Of a stretch of DNA of 64,000 nt, positions 34,956 to 47,668 are shown piece by piece. A program made the translations under genes and the position numbers. The stretch is from Pohlia nutans (Eukaryota; Streptophyta; Bryopsida; Bryales; Mniaceae). The stretch is taken from positions 868,001 to 932,000 of the forward strand of contig CM040088.1 in NCBI GenBank assembly GCA_022496805.1. Direction: 5' to 3'. Below the pieces are notes generated by a model. The model was not told where the DNA came from. It searched no databases and worked only from the letters and a program-made list of their open reading frames with translations. Position 1 is the first letter of the stretch, and each line of letters begins with the position of its first letter.

Positions 34956-35964
34956 TCTGCAATAACCATGAATGTTGTATCAGTAAATGAAGTTAGGGGG
35001 GAAAAACACATATATTTGCAAGTGAGTGACGAAGAAAACAAACTATGACAGATACAACATAATTTGTATATAATTCCGTAATTTATATGGTTCCATATAA
35101 TTGACAGAGCAAATTGATCATGAGGAATTGTCTGTATACAAAGTAATTCCTAAATCCTCAGAGTTGGTATTCTGGGAATTAGTTAATCATAGTGGAATTT
35201 TTATTTTCTCCACCCTATGGTAAATTTGTGTACTAATCGCCAAAATTGCAACTATTGCCAGTGTCACGAATACCAAAAATTCTGGCACTGGACGACGTTC
35301 AGATTAAGTTCCCCTAATTCAGGATTATAATCACAGTTTACAATGGCTGACTGTGACTGTTGGAAAGAATTTGAAAAGGATTCACTGCACAACAGCGGTG
35401 ATGGACTTACTTAGGCAAGGTTCACAGTTTTGGAATGTAACATTTCAATGACAGCGACCATGAATTCAATGGTGATTGACTGTCAAATTTTTTAAGACAC
35501 CTATTGTTCTCAGTGTATGAAACAAAACATAGGACATGTGAAGAAATAAAAGAACTTCGGATTATAGATAGTGTGAAGGAATTTTAAAAGCCATACCAAA
35601 ACTAGTCATGCCTTTTATTAAACTGCGGTGACTAGAATTGAACTACAGGTTTCAAATGTACATCTTCTACAACTGACAGGGCCTTTACCGGGGTTAGAGA
35701 TTGAGAAAAAATTGGTAAAATCTAGAACGATAATGGGGTTGTCTCTGATGTGACGTCTTGAAGGAGGGTGTGAGTAGAACATTTAATGAAGAGATGAAAC
35801 TCCTTGTTCACAGGGAGGCATAGTAAACGACTCGAATGTTGACAGAAAATTGCATAGAAGTTGAGGGTTTGGGTGAGAGACGCACCTGAAAATGTGGGTC
35901 CGATTGTAGACGCGCAACCGAGCGCGCAGCGCTCTTGTTTCCGAGAGCGTGAGTCTTGTATGTG

Positions 35965-36215
35965 CCACAGCGGAGATACTTCTGCACTTTGAAGTAGCGC
36001 GACGTGCTGTAAAGTGATGTGAGTGAAGCTGTGTGATACCTCCTGTAGACGACGTAGGTTTTTGTTCCGAGGAACACTTTAAAGCGCGAATTGGAGAAAC
36101 GTAGAGTCCGTTTGCAGTAGGGCCGGAACTGGGGCGGAAGTTGAAACGGTTGCAAGAGAATCGAGAGACGAGACAAACTGCGGGTTTCTGAGTACGAGCT
36201 AAATAGATATAGAAC
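35965..36215 (-). repeat. diverged direct repeat, 5' region of TNP2 gene (unit 2)
   Basis: Partner of 33985-34235. It also ends in a donor-like GTGCGT after DPHFQ on the minus strand. Confidence 0.45.
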
Positions 36216-36282
36216 TATAGTAGAGAACGAGGCGCTGTTGAGAGAGAAAACTGGAGTAGAAAATTTCTTGTAAGATACTCAC

Positions 36283-36438
36283 CTTTTTTCCACGTTTGTC
36301 GACAATTGCGAGTGCTGGTAAAAATATTTTTGTCGTCGTTGGGGTCTTCATTTTGCCACAGGCGTAGTTACCGGCAGTAGAGCGAAACTGTAGGGATGAT
36401 GGCGCAGTGGCAGTGGCCACGTAGAATGCGACTGCCAT
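36283..36438 (-). CDS. candidate first exon of the minus-strand CACTA gene
   Basis: The ATG at 36436-36438 opens 52 codons (MAVAFYVATATAPSSLQ... ending VDKRGKK) to a GTGAGT donor in phase 0. CACTA copy 2 inserted right at this ATG: its TCA target spans 36438-36440. No domain recognised. The position at the divergent promoter side fits a 5' exon of the TNP2 unit. Confidence 0.4.
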
Positions 36439-36440
36439 CA

Positions 36441-39400
36441 CACTAGTACAAACCATGGCATTTTGCCATCAATCAAATTTTGCAAAAAACACCAAACTCA
36501 TATGTTGGTGCTATGTAGCACCAATGTTGGTGACAAAAATACATTCTCACCTCCATTCATATTTGTATGTGAAATTTACATGGATTTGATAGTTTTAACA
36601 ATTCGATGTCTATTATTCGTATATTGTTGGATTTTAAAGCCAATTGAAGCACATAACCAATTCATTTTTATTTTATTTTTCACGTCTTATTAGTACTCCG
36701 ATTTTTTCATAATTTGATAATTCGTTATTGTTGAAATAATAAACTTTTATCATGTATTCGAGACTACATTATTCCTGAATGTATTAAATTTATGTTTAGG
36801 ATGTGTTGCATATTTTTATCACAACATTCAACAAAGTATGATAATTTATATTCACGTCATCTTTGAGTTAGTGAAAAATATCACATAACGTAAGAAATAG
36901 ATGTATTATGTCCTACGCAAATTTCAAGAAACTCATGAATTATGGCTTAAGTAAATTTGAGAAATACGCAAATTATGTTCTACGTGAATTTGAGAAATAC
37001 GTGAATTATATTTTACGTGAATTTCAAAAAAACATCCTCTTATTACTAAAATACAAGAGCTCCTCATCAAACACTTTACAACATCTACCCATGGAAAAAA
37101 AAAAACGATAAAAAATGTATTGTATTGCAAAAGTTATGAAGGATTAACCCCTAAAGGACCGGAGTGTTTTTCCTCCAAAAACACTCCAATGCTGCCATTT
37201 TCACTCCCCCATGCAAAAAATCCAAAAGAATGTTATTTTTTACCTTCTAACCGTAAGATCTTGTCCTAAACTACTTGAAAAACAAACACAACAAATTTCG
37301 TTGATTTTGACCGCACGGATTGCAAGATAATTGCATTTGATGGAAAAAAACACCCCAAAAAAACACATGCCCGAAAATTTCAGATGCGTTTGACCATGGC
37401 TACATCAAAAAAACCTCACTACCGAAACCTGTCGCACTTCACTTTCACATTCTATATGATGTTACTTAGTTGTGTACCAATTTTCGTTGCGTTTGGAGAT
37501 GTTTAGGATGTTGAAGAACACCTTTAGGATGTTGAAGAACACCTTGCACTTGTTAGGGGTTTAAAACTTCAAAAAAGATTATATGTTTTTGGAATTGCAA
37601 TATTTTTTACTTTCTGTATTTAAAATACGAATCCGAGCGGTGAAACACAAGTACATTCCACCCTCTATAGAATGGCGAAAAAAAATTTGAAAAAAAAATA
37701 AATCTCCAAATTTTAGAAGACATGTAGCACATTTTCAAAGAATTTTGGGGGTTAGGGGGGAAATAAAGGGTGGAGGAAGGGAATTGAAGTGCCAACCCAT
37801 TCCAATGTTCATGACCCCACTAACTCTCAAAGTGTACTGCCACGTGGCAGTACCTCATTGGACGATTTTTATTTTTTATTTTTTATTTTGTTTAATGATT
37901 TTAATTTTCAAAATTTTGAATAATATTATTTAATTATAAAAATTGAACTTTTAGTTTAAAATATTATTTTTAAAATTTAAAATAATAATTTTCGATTTAA
38001 AATAATAAATTTCAGATTAAAATAATAATTTTTATTTATAAAAAATTATTTAAAAATTTAAAAATATTTTTTTAAAGAGTTTCGAAAATGGGGTGGTCTT
38101 CTGCCCACCACAGTTCACCCCATTTCCCACATGCCGCCCATCTTGTTGCCCCCCACTAAAATTCAACTATTTCTCTACTGCCCCGTTGCCCTTTCTCCCG
38201 AAAAAAACATATTTCTCCTCATAACTTTCACATACGGTGTCGGAATTCAAAAAAAAAAGAATCCCCATTTTCGTGGCACATTGGGGAATCTACTATTAAA
38301 TTTCCTTCAAAATTCGATTAAAAATGTGTTCACCGAAACCTACCCGATTCTCTAAATGTCCTAATTAGGACACTTGGTCCTTTAGGGGTTAAAATTAGTA
38401 GATGTTTTTCTAACTCTGCTGTCACTTTAAATTTAATACAGAAAATCTCTTAAATTTTTTGCCAAATTTTTTTATTGAAGTACATTACTCATTACAACAC
38501 CTATCCATGAAAAAAAAAAAAAACGATCAAAAATGTATTGTATTGCAAAAGTTATAAATGTTTAAAAATTACTACATGTTTTTCTAACTCTGCTGTCACT
38601 TTAAATTGAATACAGAAAAACTCCTAAATATTTTACTAAACTTTTTTATTGGAGCACGTTCCTCATTTCAATACCTACCCATGAAAAAAAAACGATCAAA
38701 AATGTATTGTATTGCAAAAGTTATAAATGTTTAAAAATTACTACATGTTTTTCTAACTCTGCTGTCACTTTAAATTGAATACAGAAAAACTCCTAAATAT
38801 TTTACTAAACTTTTTTAATTGGAGCACGTTCTTCATTACAATACCTACCCATGAAAAAAAAAAACGATAAAAAATGTATTGTATTGCAAAAGTTATAAAG
38901 GTAAAAAAATTACTACATGTTTTTCTAACTCTGCCGTCACTCTAAATTGAATATAGAAAAAATCCTAAATGTTTTAATAATTTTTTTTATTGGAGTACGT
39001 TCCTCGTTACAATACCTACCCATGAAAAAAAAAACGATCAAAAATGTATTGTATTGCAAAAGTTATGACCGTTTGAAAATTTTATCAAACAATGTAAATT
39101 GCTGAATTTTTTTGGTAATTGTATATTATCGATTTTTCAAACACTATGTACATGACAAGTGGGTTGGGGAAGTGGTGATGGTCTCCTCACCCATAACTAT
39201 GAGGTCTTGAGTTCGACTCTCATGGCCGTCATGTGATGACGTGGAGTCGTGGGTTGACAACGATGACGTGTAGTGGACTTGGCGTTGACTAGGACGCAAG
39301 GTCAACGGTGTGATAGGAGCTTCGGGCATCCAGAAATTCTTTCGGGGCAGCCAGAATTTTTTCGGGGCAGCCAATTTTTTTCGGGCAGCCAGATTTTTCC

Positions 39401-39679
39401 AGGTAGCTAGAATCTTTCCGGGCAGCGCAGATTTTTTTTCACAGCATTCAAATTTCACAGCATTCAAATTTCACAAAAAAATGGTATTTCAGAATTTGTA
39501 AATTGAAGAGGATTACGTGATTTGCAATATCAACGTAATGAAGTGGATTATTTTTCTGTTTTACGTCAGAGTGTTCAAAAGCACCAATTAATTACAATTC
39601 AGAAGTTGGTGCATCGTTGAAAATGCACCAATTTATTGGTGCAAAACTTGGTGGCAAAATACTATGTTTTGTACTAGTG
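36441..39679. mobile_element. small non-autonomous CACTA, copy 2, with nested piggyBac-like element
   Basis: Same ends and body as 7375-9617, flanked by TCA on both sides (36438-36440 and 39680-39682). It carries the 1.25-kb TTAA element at 37144-38392; without it the body is ~1.99 kb, like copy 3. The terminal 250 bp contain TTGGTGC/GCACCAA motifs in both orientations, including the palindrome TTGGTGCTATGTAGCACCAA. Five ~172-bp units, a short GGGCAGCCAG array and the tRNA-like boxes (39165-39219) are present. Confidence 0.93.
37144..38392. mobile_element. piggyBac-like element (copy F), insertion proven by empty sites
   Basis: TTAA at 37144-37147 and 38389-38392. The termini read inward are CCCCTAAAGGACCGGAG and CCCCTAAAGGACCAAGTG, a perfect 13-bp TIR. 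The sister CACTA copies read GGATTAAAATTAG uninterrupted (8093-8105 and 43870-43882), the same sequence with one TTAA and no element. Just inside the left TIR is a hairpin with an 11-bp stem (GGAGTGTTTTT and its inverse), and inside the right TIR the palindrome TGTCCTAATTAGGACA. No transposase is encoded. Confidence 0.88.
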
Positions 39680-42661
39680 TCAACATGCCACTTTTGCTAA
39701 AAACTTGCTGTGTGGTCACCAAAATTGTTGAGGAGGTGCTAACGTGGGCGTGAAGATCTGCATGGTATGCGGGATGTTAACTTAGGGTTTCAAACGTCCA
39801 ATACTAACAGCTTTCATCGAAATAGGGCAGAAAGTGGATGAATATTGGGGAACATTCATGGAACTGCGAGGCACAAACTTCAAGTTCTGTTCGCTCTCTC
39901 TGTCACAAGTTTTGTCACAACATTAGTCACCACTTCTGACATACAGTTTGTGGTGCGGCTTCTGTGTTTTCAGATATGCGGCGCAGAACGCTAGAGCTTT
40001 GGAGGAAGCCAAAACAGCTCTGACCACTGGAGAGATTCAAACACCCTCCGTAGGAAGTCCGGAATCGTCTGAGGCCGACGAAGGAGACGAAGAATTACAG
40101 AGCGGCTCACGTGCAGCAGGTACTTCTGAATCAGCAAGCAGTGGAGAGGAGTACGTGAAAAGCAGCTCCAAAGGGTATAGTTCCGACATTGAGGCGTCAT
40201 CGGAAAGGGACAACTCAAACACTGAAGCTGAGAGAGGCACCGACGCTACAGACTCAGTCGACTCAGACGAGTACACGACCTCTGGAAACACTTACACGGG
40301 GTCCACTTGCAGTAGCGAGGACGAATGCAGCAATTGCACCCTCGATAGTGCGTCCACTGAAAACAACCCTAAGGTATGCACTCTGAAACTTTACAGTTGT
40401 TGGCTCTCAAGAATATTAAGGTTTGTGTACATACAGCTTTTACTATGCGATGGTGCATGTATTGTAGTACAAGTGTGGGGTATTCAGTAGATTTATGGAT
40501 CACTATACTCGTGAATGAAAAACTAAAAATGTAACTGGATTATTCATAAATCTGTTAGTCGATACACTGTATATTTAGAATAAAAGATGACGAAACAACA
40601 AGTAAGAATACTGAATACAGTAATGTAGAATTTTTTTATCGGTGTTGCCTGTATACAACATGTGTAAAACATCCTAAAGAGGTAGAATTTTTTTGAAGTG
40701 TGTTAAGCACTGATTATGCGTGTTCTCATTATATTGAGCAGAAGAGGAGAGTAAAAGCAGAGTTGCTGACAGAAGGAAGAGGTGGCGTCTTCAACAAATG
40801 TCCCGCAACGAGGTCCACAACAAGGGTATCAGTCGCAACGAACGAAAGATCGGATGTGAAGGTGGACTGCAACGAACATCGACCTAAACCCAGTACCTCA
40901 ACTGAAGTTTTTGAAAGACAAGTACGTATTCTTGCGGTCAATGTGTATTGCTTTCTTAGTGAAACTGCAAGTGTATGGCCTGTGTGACATCAATTGCATG
41001 AAGTGAATGCATGTTTAAGAACTGAATTTGTTTATCTTGACTCAAGGGTGAGTAAACGGTGCTAATATGTGGGTGGTGATTGAAGCAGCTTATGGCTCCC
41101 CCAACTGCATCTGGTAGACAGAAAGAGGATTTTGTGAAGTGGAAGGAACCACCGCAGTCCAAAGAAAGAGAAGGAACTGATGTTGGCGGCACATCCACGT
41201 TTGCAGCGACAAAAAGTAAAAATGCATCCAGGACACGAACCATTCCCATGGTGGAGACAAACTCGCAGAGAATTGGTGAGTCTGACAAAGTGCCCTATAT
41301 GAATAGAAGCAGCGGTAGTGAGGGGGATGATGCAACTGATGTTGGTGCGTTGTCAACACGGCCCCCACAGGTTCCAAAATATGTTTCGCCCAACAAGTTC
41401 GTGCCGCCTCGAGGAACTGGTAGGCCCTCAAGTGTAGTACTAGCGACGAATGAATCTGTTTATGTACAAGACAATGCACGCCAAGCCATATCATCGCCAC
41501 AAAGCCACCCACCAAAAAGGGTTCGACTAGAGACGGAAGACCCTATGGATGATGCACCTTTGAAAGAGCTACATAATACCGTGGTTGATACGTTGGCAGA
41601 CTGCCCTCAAGGTCAGTGCATGTAATTTGAACATGGTGTTGAACACATGATTTTTTGAGGAATGATTTTTAGAATACAATGATTAAAATGTACATGCAAT
41701 GCATGGAATGAAGTTGATTCCATTAGGATATGTGGAGTAGATTTAAACCTTGTAAATATTAGGTCAGTACACCACAGAGTTCAGACCACAGAGTTGGGTA
41801 TGAAAGGCACTTGTGGTCTGAATGATGTAGGTTCTGAAGAGGTGAGGAGAACAACACTGCAGTCACACGGTTCCACAAAAAGACCACAGAGTTCTCCAGC
41901 ACAGCCAAGCGGGGGATTTAGTGGCTCTGGCTCGGGTTTGTGAAGTCCTTCTACAATTCGAGCAACAACAGTGGCAGCACAAAGAACTGCTGAAAGATCT
42001 CCCCAAACTACAACTCGTGTGTATAGTTCGCACAATGAAATGGGACAAAGCAGTCGTCAGCGTAGCACTGAACATCATTGGGCAGCTGAAGTATAGGAGA
42101 GGAGTCCAACAAATGTGTACTCACAGAGTACGCGTGTGCAAGAAGGGCGCAGAGGACACTCAATTTTTCAGAACATGGCCAGGGAACGAGAGGTTGTTTT
42201 CTTACCAATGTGTGTATGCTAACATACGTAGTTTTGCGTGTAATGCGATGTGCGGTTTTGTGGCAGTTAATGATGTATAAGGGTATGTCTTATGTACATG
42301 GAATGTTTACAGTACTTGTAAAGTTTTGACGATTTCGTAGAGATGGTATTCTTGGGGAGTAACGTAGTCTATCCGTCACAGGCATTAATAAGTTATGCAA
42401 GGAATGTGAGTGGGTTGTCATAGTAGTGTGAGAGGAAATTGGTGATTGCTCCATTACCAAATAGCATTTAACTTATGCGGGATTGTGTCACTGTCAACAA
42501 CTGTGATGCATTATGCTTATTTAAATGTCATGGAAGGCGTAAGTAGCAACATGTGCATAAGAAAAATGAAAGTGTTCTAGAAAAAGCATGGTGGAGGGGG
42601 GTACAGAACTCTCGGATGTAGTACACATGAATTATAACGGTTTTTGTGGATGCCAATTCAG

Positions 42662-45600
42662 AAGAATTTTAGAGACTCGGAAGGGGGCGAGAGAGAGAAA
42701 GACAACAGGCATCGACAAGTTCATCAATACCAGACACAGTCATATTCCTTCTACAATGAGGACGAGGATATCGAATGTAGTGAGGATGATGAAGAGGAAG
42801 ACGCAGAGCCGGAAGATCGTTAAGAGCAGCAACGATCAGAAGATGTAACACCCTTGGGGAATGACGACTGTTATCTGTATCCAATGGAAACCGAGAAGCG
42901 TAGAGAACACAGACAAGCACAAGTCTCTAGGGAAAGAGAAGAGGATAGGCGACTGCGCGAAAGATTGCCAAGCAACTACCTATTAATAGACGAGCATACC
43001 AGACAGCCATATGGGCAGGGTGTGAGTAACTGGAGAAAAGAGCTCATGCTATTATCAAGGAAGCTTGATCCAGCCATTGGGAGCATCAACTACCAACCAA
43101 AGGACTTGGTGAAAGAAATAGCTGACTGGATACAGCACACATGGGAGTACAGTGGCCCGATCGCAGACAAACACTAGTACAAACCATGGCATTTTGCCAC
43201 CAATCAAATTTTGCAAAAAACACCAAACTCATATGTTGGTGCTATGTAGCACCAATGTTGGTGACAAAAATACATTCTCACCTCCATTCATATTTGTATG
43301 TGAAATTTACATGGATTTGATAGTTTTAACAATTCGATGTCTATTATTCGTATATTGTTGGATTTTAAAGCCAATTGAAGCACATAACCAATTCATTTTT
43401 ATTTTATTTTTCACGTCTTATTAGTACTCCGATTTTTTCATAATTTGATAATTCGTTATTGTTGAAATAATAAACTTTTATCATGTATTCGAGACTACAT
43501 TATTCCTGAATGTATTAAATTTATGTTTAGGATGTGTTGCATATTTTTATCACAACATTCAACGAAGTATGATAATTTATATTCACGTCATCTTTGAGTT
43601 AGTGAAAAATATCACATAACATAAGAAATAGATGTATTATGTCCTACGCAAATTTCAAGAAACTCATGAATTATGGCTTAAATAAATTTGAGAAATACGC
43701 AAATTATGTTCTACGTGAATTTGAGAAATACGTGAATTATATTTTACGTGAATTTCAAAAAAACATCCTCTTATTACTAAAATACAAGAGCTCCTCATCA
43801 AACACTTTACAACATCTACCCATGGAAAAAAAAAACGATAAAAAATGTATTGTATTGCAAAAGTTATGAAGGATTAAAATTAGTAGATGTTTTTCTAACT
43901 CTGCTGTCACTTTAAATTTAATACAGAAAATCTCTTAAATTTTTTGCCAAAGTTTTTTATTGGAGTACATTACTCATTACAACACCTATCCATGAAAAAA
44001 AAAAAAAACGATCAAAAATGTATTGTATTGCAAAAGTTATAAATGTTTAAAAATTACTAAATATTTTTCTAACTCTGCTGTCACTTTAAATTGAATACAG
44101 AAAAACTCCTAAATATTTTACTAAACTTTTTTATTGGAGCACGTTCCTCATTTCAATACCTACCCATGAAAAAAAAAAACGATCAAAAATGTATTGTATT
44201 GCAAAAGTTATAAATGTTTAAAAATTACTACATGTTTTTCTAACTCTGCTGTCACTTTAAATTGAATACAGAAAAACTCCTAAATATTTTACTAAACTTT
44301 TTTAATTGGAGCACGTTCTTCATTACAATACCTACCCATGAAAAAAAAAAACGATAAAAAATGTATTGTATTGCAAAAGTTATAAAGGTAAATAAATTAC
44401 TACATGTTTTTCTAACTCTGCTGTCACTCTAAATTGAATATAGAAAAAATCCTAAATGTTTTATTAATTTTTTTTATTGGAGTACGTTCCTCGTTACAAT
44501 ACCTACCCATGAAAAAAAAAAACGATCAAAAATGTATTGTATTGCAAAAGTTATGACCGTTTGAAAATTTTATCAAACAATGTAAATTGCTGAATTTTTT
44601 TGGTAATTGTATATTATCGATTTTTCAAACACTATGTACATGACAGTGGGTTTGGGAAGTGGTGATGGTCTCCTCACCCATAACTATGAGGTCTTGAGTT
44701 CGACTCTCATGGCCGTCATGTGATGACGTGGAGTCGTGGGTTGACAACGATGACGTGTAGTGGACTTGGCGTTGACTAGGACGCAAGGTCAACGGTGTGA
44801 TAGGAGCTTCGGGCATCCAGAAATTCTTTCCGGGCAGCCAAAAATTTTCGGGGCAGCCAGATTTTTCCAGGTAGCTAGAATCTTTTCGGGCAGCGCAGAT
44901 TTTTTTTCACAGCATTCAAATTTCACAACATTCAAATTTCACAAAAAAATGGTATTTCAGAATTTGTAAATTGAAGAGGATTACGTGATTTGCAATATCA
45001 ACGTAATGAAGTGGATTATTTTTCTGTTTTACGTCAGAGTGTTCAAAAGCACCAATTAATTACAATTCAGAAGTTGGTGCATCGTTGAAAATGCACCAAT
45101 TTATTGGTGCAAAACTTGGTGGCAAAATACTATGTTTTGTACTAGTGAAATATGTGAAGGAGGTTATTGCACGTAGAGTGAGTTTGAGGCGCTTGGAATT
45201 GTGGAGGAAAATTTGTTTGGAGCAGCCTAAGCCGGAAGACGTGTCTGACAGAACTTGGCGCTCACTAGCAAAGGACTTGGAAAGCCCGACAACGATACGG
45301 AAAGCTGAGATCTACAGGCAGGCCAATGCTGTTCGCGTGAATTTTGGAAGAACAGGCCCCACAGGAGAGATCGGAGTGAGGCAAAGACTTCGAAAACAAT
45401 TCAAAAGGTCGCCCGAGCCTGACGAGGTAAGGTTCGAGATGGCACAGGACAAGGGCTACGGAGGCAGATCTAAATGTACTAAACCTTCTGACAATATTAT
45501 GCATGGGAGTAGAAATGTAGGAGTGAATGCAGGACTGAGTGTGGAGGATGACGATATCCCACAGACTTCACGACCTAGAGACGGTGAAAATCCAAGACGA

Positions 45601-45927
45601 CAGACTATTCCTACAGCAAGGAGCGCTGAACGCATACCTTTGCAGAACGAAAGTGGGACTCGATTGGATCCTGGCACTCAGAGTCCTGATCAGTCCAGAC
45701 TGTTGTCCATACCGGAGGAGCAAATTGCTCAACACCCAATGGTGATGAAGATGATGTAGAGGTTAGAGGAGCTAGAGAGAATTCGAAACCAGAGTGCGCT
45801 CGAGGAAGAAGCCGTCACTGGTCAGAGAAATCCGAAAGAACCAGCAGACAAAGTAGTAGACCAAATACCGGGTGAAGATTGCCCCGTTGACGAAGTTGTA
45901 CTTGAACAAATGTCACAAGCCACGCAG
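42662..45927 (+). pseudogene. Transposase_24-domain exon split by CACTA copy 3
   Basis: The left part (42662-43171) ends WEYSGPIAD-K and the right part (45148 on) resumes YVKEVIARRVSLRRLELW. Removing the element and one AAA target copy gives an unbroken frame across the site, so the exon was intact here when copy 3 landed. The distal part ends at a donor after MSQATQ and joins in phase 0 to the last exon at 46088. Confidence 0.75.
43172..45147. mobile_element. small non-autonomous CACTA, copy 3
   Basis: 1976 bp, with the same CACTAGTACAAA termini, five ~172-bp units (43821-44570), tRNA-like boxes (44652-44706) and a short GGGCAGCCAG array. The target duplication AAA is at 43169-43171 and 45148-45150. 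It sits in the Transposase_24 exon of the larger CACTA. Confidence 0.93.
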
Positions 45928-47261
45928 GTGTGACGCCAAATCACGAAGGGGAACTGTGTGTTATTCCCGAATATAAATGTGTGGTACTAGAATTGACTTG
46001 TCTTCATATGGAGGTAATAAAACAATGTAGAGAACAATGTGTAATTTTTGAGTAGAATCTGAATGGGCTCATACTGTGTGTGTACAGGGTGGAGAAGAGG
46101 CTGAAGTCCCGGCAGACAGTATTGCAATACGCAGATCGGGACGGCCAAAAAAGAAAGCGAAGCGTTCGTGAGTAAGAGTAAGTTGTACCGAATGATCTCA
46201 TGTCTTTACACCGTCTTAGTGTATTACAAATACTGTTAATCACATTGTAATTCTTGTGTATTTAAAGTATGTAGTTCATGGCTGCCCGTTGAGCACGTTT
46301 TGTGCAGGACATATAGTAGTATGACAGGACGTTGCACTTAAACTCAGTGCATTTTATTTGCAAATTACGTGCAATCGGAATGTATGTTACTGTCCCTAGC
46401 CGGCAAAACAGAATTGGGGTTTCTCAAACTTATACAATGTTATATTTGTTTCAATGACAGGAGCATGAATTTCCAATTGCAGCTCTACTTTGAAGCACTT
46501 TGAGCAGGATTTGAGGAATTGGTGGAGGACTAACAAGAAACACCAATTCAAACTGTCTGTGGGCACTAAACAGTGATGGAACAAGTTATTGTTTTGTAGC
46601 ACCTATAATGGCATTTTTGTTGTTGTGCAAAGTGTTTTCTACAAAACTAGTAGTCAAATAGATCATCTGCACATCGTAAATAGTTTATGGCGAATGTGTA
46701 TTCAGGACACGGTGATGTACAGGCTATGATAACAGGTACATGGACGAGGGTGGTAAAGCAGGAATAGTCGTTTAATCACATACAGAACTAGCGGATTTAC
46801 ATAGAAAAATAGGTGCATGTAATTTTTGAAAAAACTAGATAACGCTGCAGACAGTGGACTATTTTTTGGTGTAAATGTATTGTATGGAACTCGATCCCCG
46901 AGCATTTTAATTTGAATTTTTTTGTAAATCGCTTGTTTTGGTTTTCATAATATGATTGGTGGAGAGAGAACCACGTCGATGGACCCCTAGAACTGTGGAA
47001 TCCATTTACCGAAATTGCAAAACCACCCATAGGTCCACATGTCGGCACGCTGTGAAAGAATCGATGGGGGAAATTTCCAGGAAATTCAGGCCCATCTTGT
47101 ATGTACTTTTACGTGTTTACCTCTTGAAAAAGTAAATCTAAATTCTGAAATAACTGCGAATGTTAAATCCAACGTGTCCACGAAGGGTAAATCCACCGTG
47201 GCAGCATCTGCATGAGAAGACCGTGTGACGTGTAATCATGTCCGAATCTACTGCCGAAGCT

Positions 47262-47347
47262 ACTGAATTATGTCAACTAACCGTCCGAATCAGGGTCTCC
47301 TAATTGACGGGACAGTTGACATAATTTTGTCAATGTTTAGTCAATTA
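47262..47347. promoter_or_regulatory. right subterminal repeats of the large CACTA
   Basis: At least five ATTGAC/GTCAAT motifs in both orientations just inside the right end, matching the left cluster. Confidence 0.6.
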
Positions 47348-47668
47348 GGTCACAACGATTCTTGTAGTGTTTCTATATGTTGAGATTAAAAATCCAAAAT
47401 ATTTCTTTCTTTCTAAATTAATAAATGTCCTTGAAGGGTTAACTCTTTCTTGTTGCATTATTGAAAATAGCAATGATAAAGGATCTTTATGTGTTTTCTG
47501 GTTTTCATTCAACATTGTCCTTTTCATCCATTGACATTATACAAGATTATGGTATTAGTTTATTAACTTTTGAAGGGTATAAAACTTTATTATTCCAATT
47601 AAAGAACTTGTAGTAGAAGTAAGCTTTATTAAAAAGCATTCATTTGATGTTTCAATTTGAAAACTAAT

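Larger units (their letters stand above)
39974..46171 (+). pseudogene. TNPA-like/Transposase_24 gene of the large CACTA
   Basis: Exon chain with good splice sites: 39974-40373, 40742-40921, 41089-41611, ~41792-42192, 42662-43171 joined with 45148-45927 once CACTA copy 3 is ignored, and 46088-46171. The N-terminal half is Ser/Glu-rich and acidic. The middle is basic and Pro-rich (PPKRVRLETEDPMDD). A Transposase_24-like domain follows (RERLPSNYLLIDEHTRQPYG, WRKICLEQPKPEDVSD, KAEIYRQANAVRVNFGRTGP). The C terminus IRRSGRPKKKAKRS is an AT-hook/NLS-like motif. In-frame stops: TGA 41941, TAG 42094, TAA 42821, TAG 45757. In En/Spm such proteins bind the subterminal repeats. Upstream exons are not resolved. 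Confidence 0.75.
22768..47369. mobile_element. 24.6-kb CACTA (En/Spm) transposon, formerly autonomous
   Basis: The left end CACTACAAGGAAACGGG and the inverted right end CACTACAAGAATCGTTG are typical CACTA termini. They are flanked by TTT on both sides (22765-22767 and 47370-47372). Inside are the two standard gene types: TNP2 on the minus strand (24348-36438) and a TNPA-like/Transposase_24 protein on the plus strand (39974-46171), transcribed apart from a central region. Subterminal AATTGAC/GTCAATT motifs cluster at both ends. Both genes carry stops or frameshifts, so the element is now dead. Later insertions account for more than 6 kb: CACTA copies 2 and 3, the piggyBac-like element in copy 2, and a 1.3-kb foldback. 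Confidence 0.93.

Noticed and set aside
7375..45147. The three ~2-kb copies read as solo LTRs
   Set aside because: Their ends are inverted CACTA repeats, two copies have 3-bp targets, and there is no TG/CA border or primer-binding site.
22616..47444. TTACCCCTTAAAA (22618) and GAAGGGTTAA (47444) as ends of a TTAA element hosting the large CACTA
   Set aside because: One target is decayed and TIR similarity is only a few bases; recorded as too weak.
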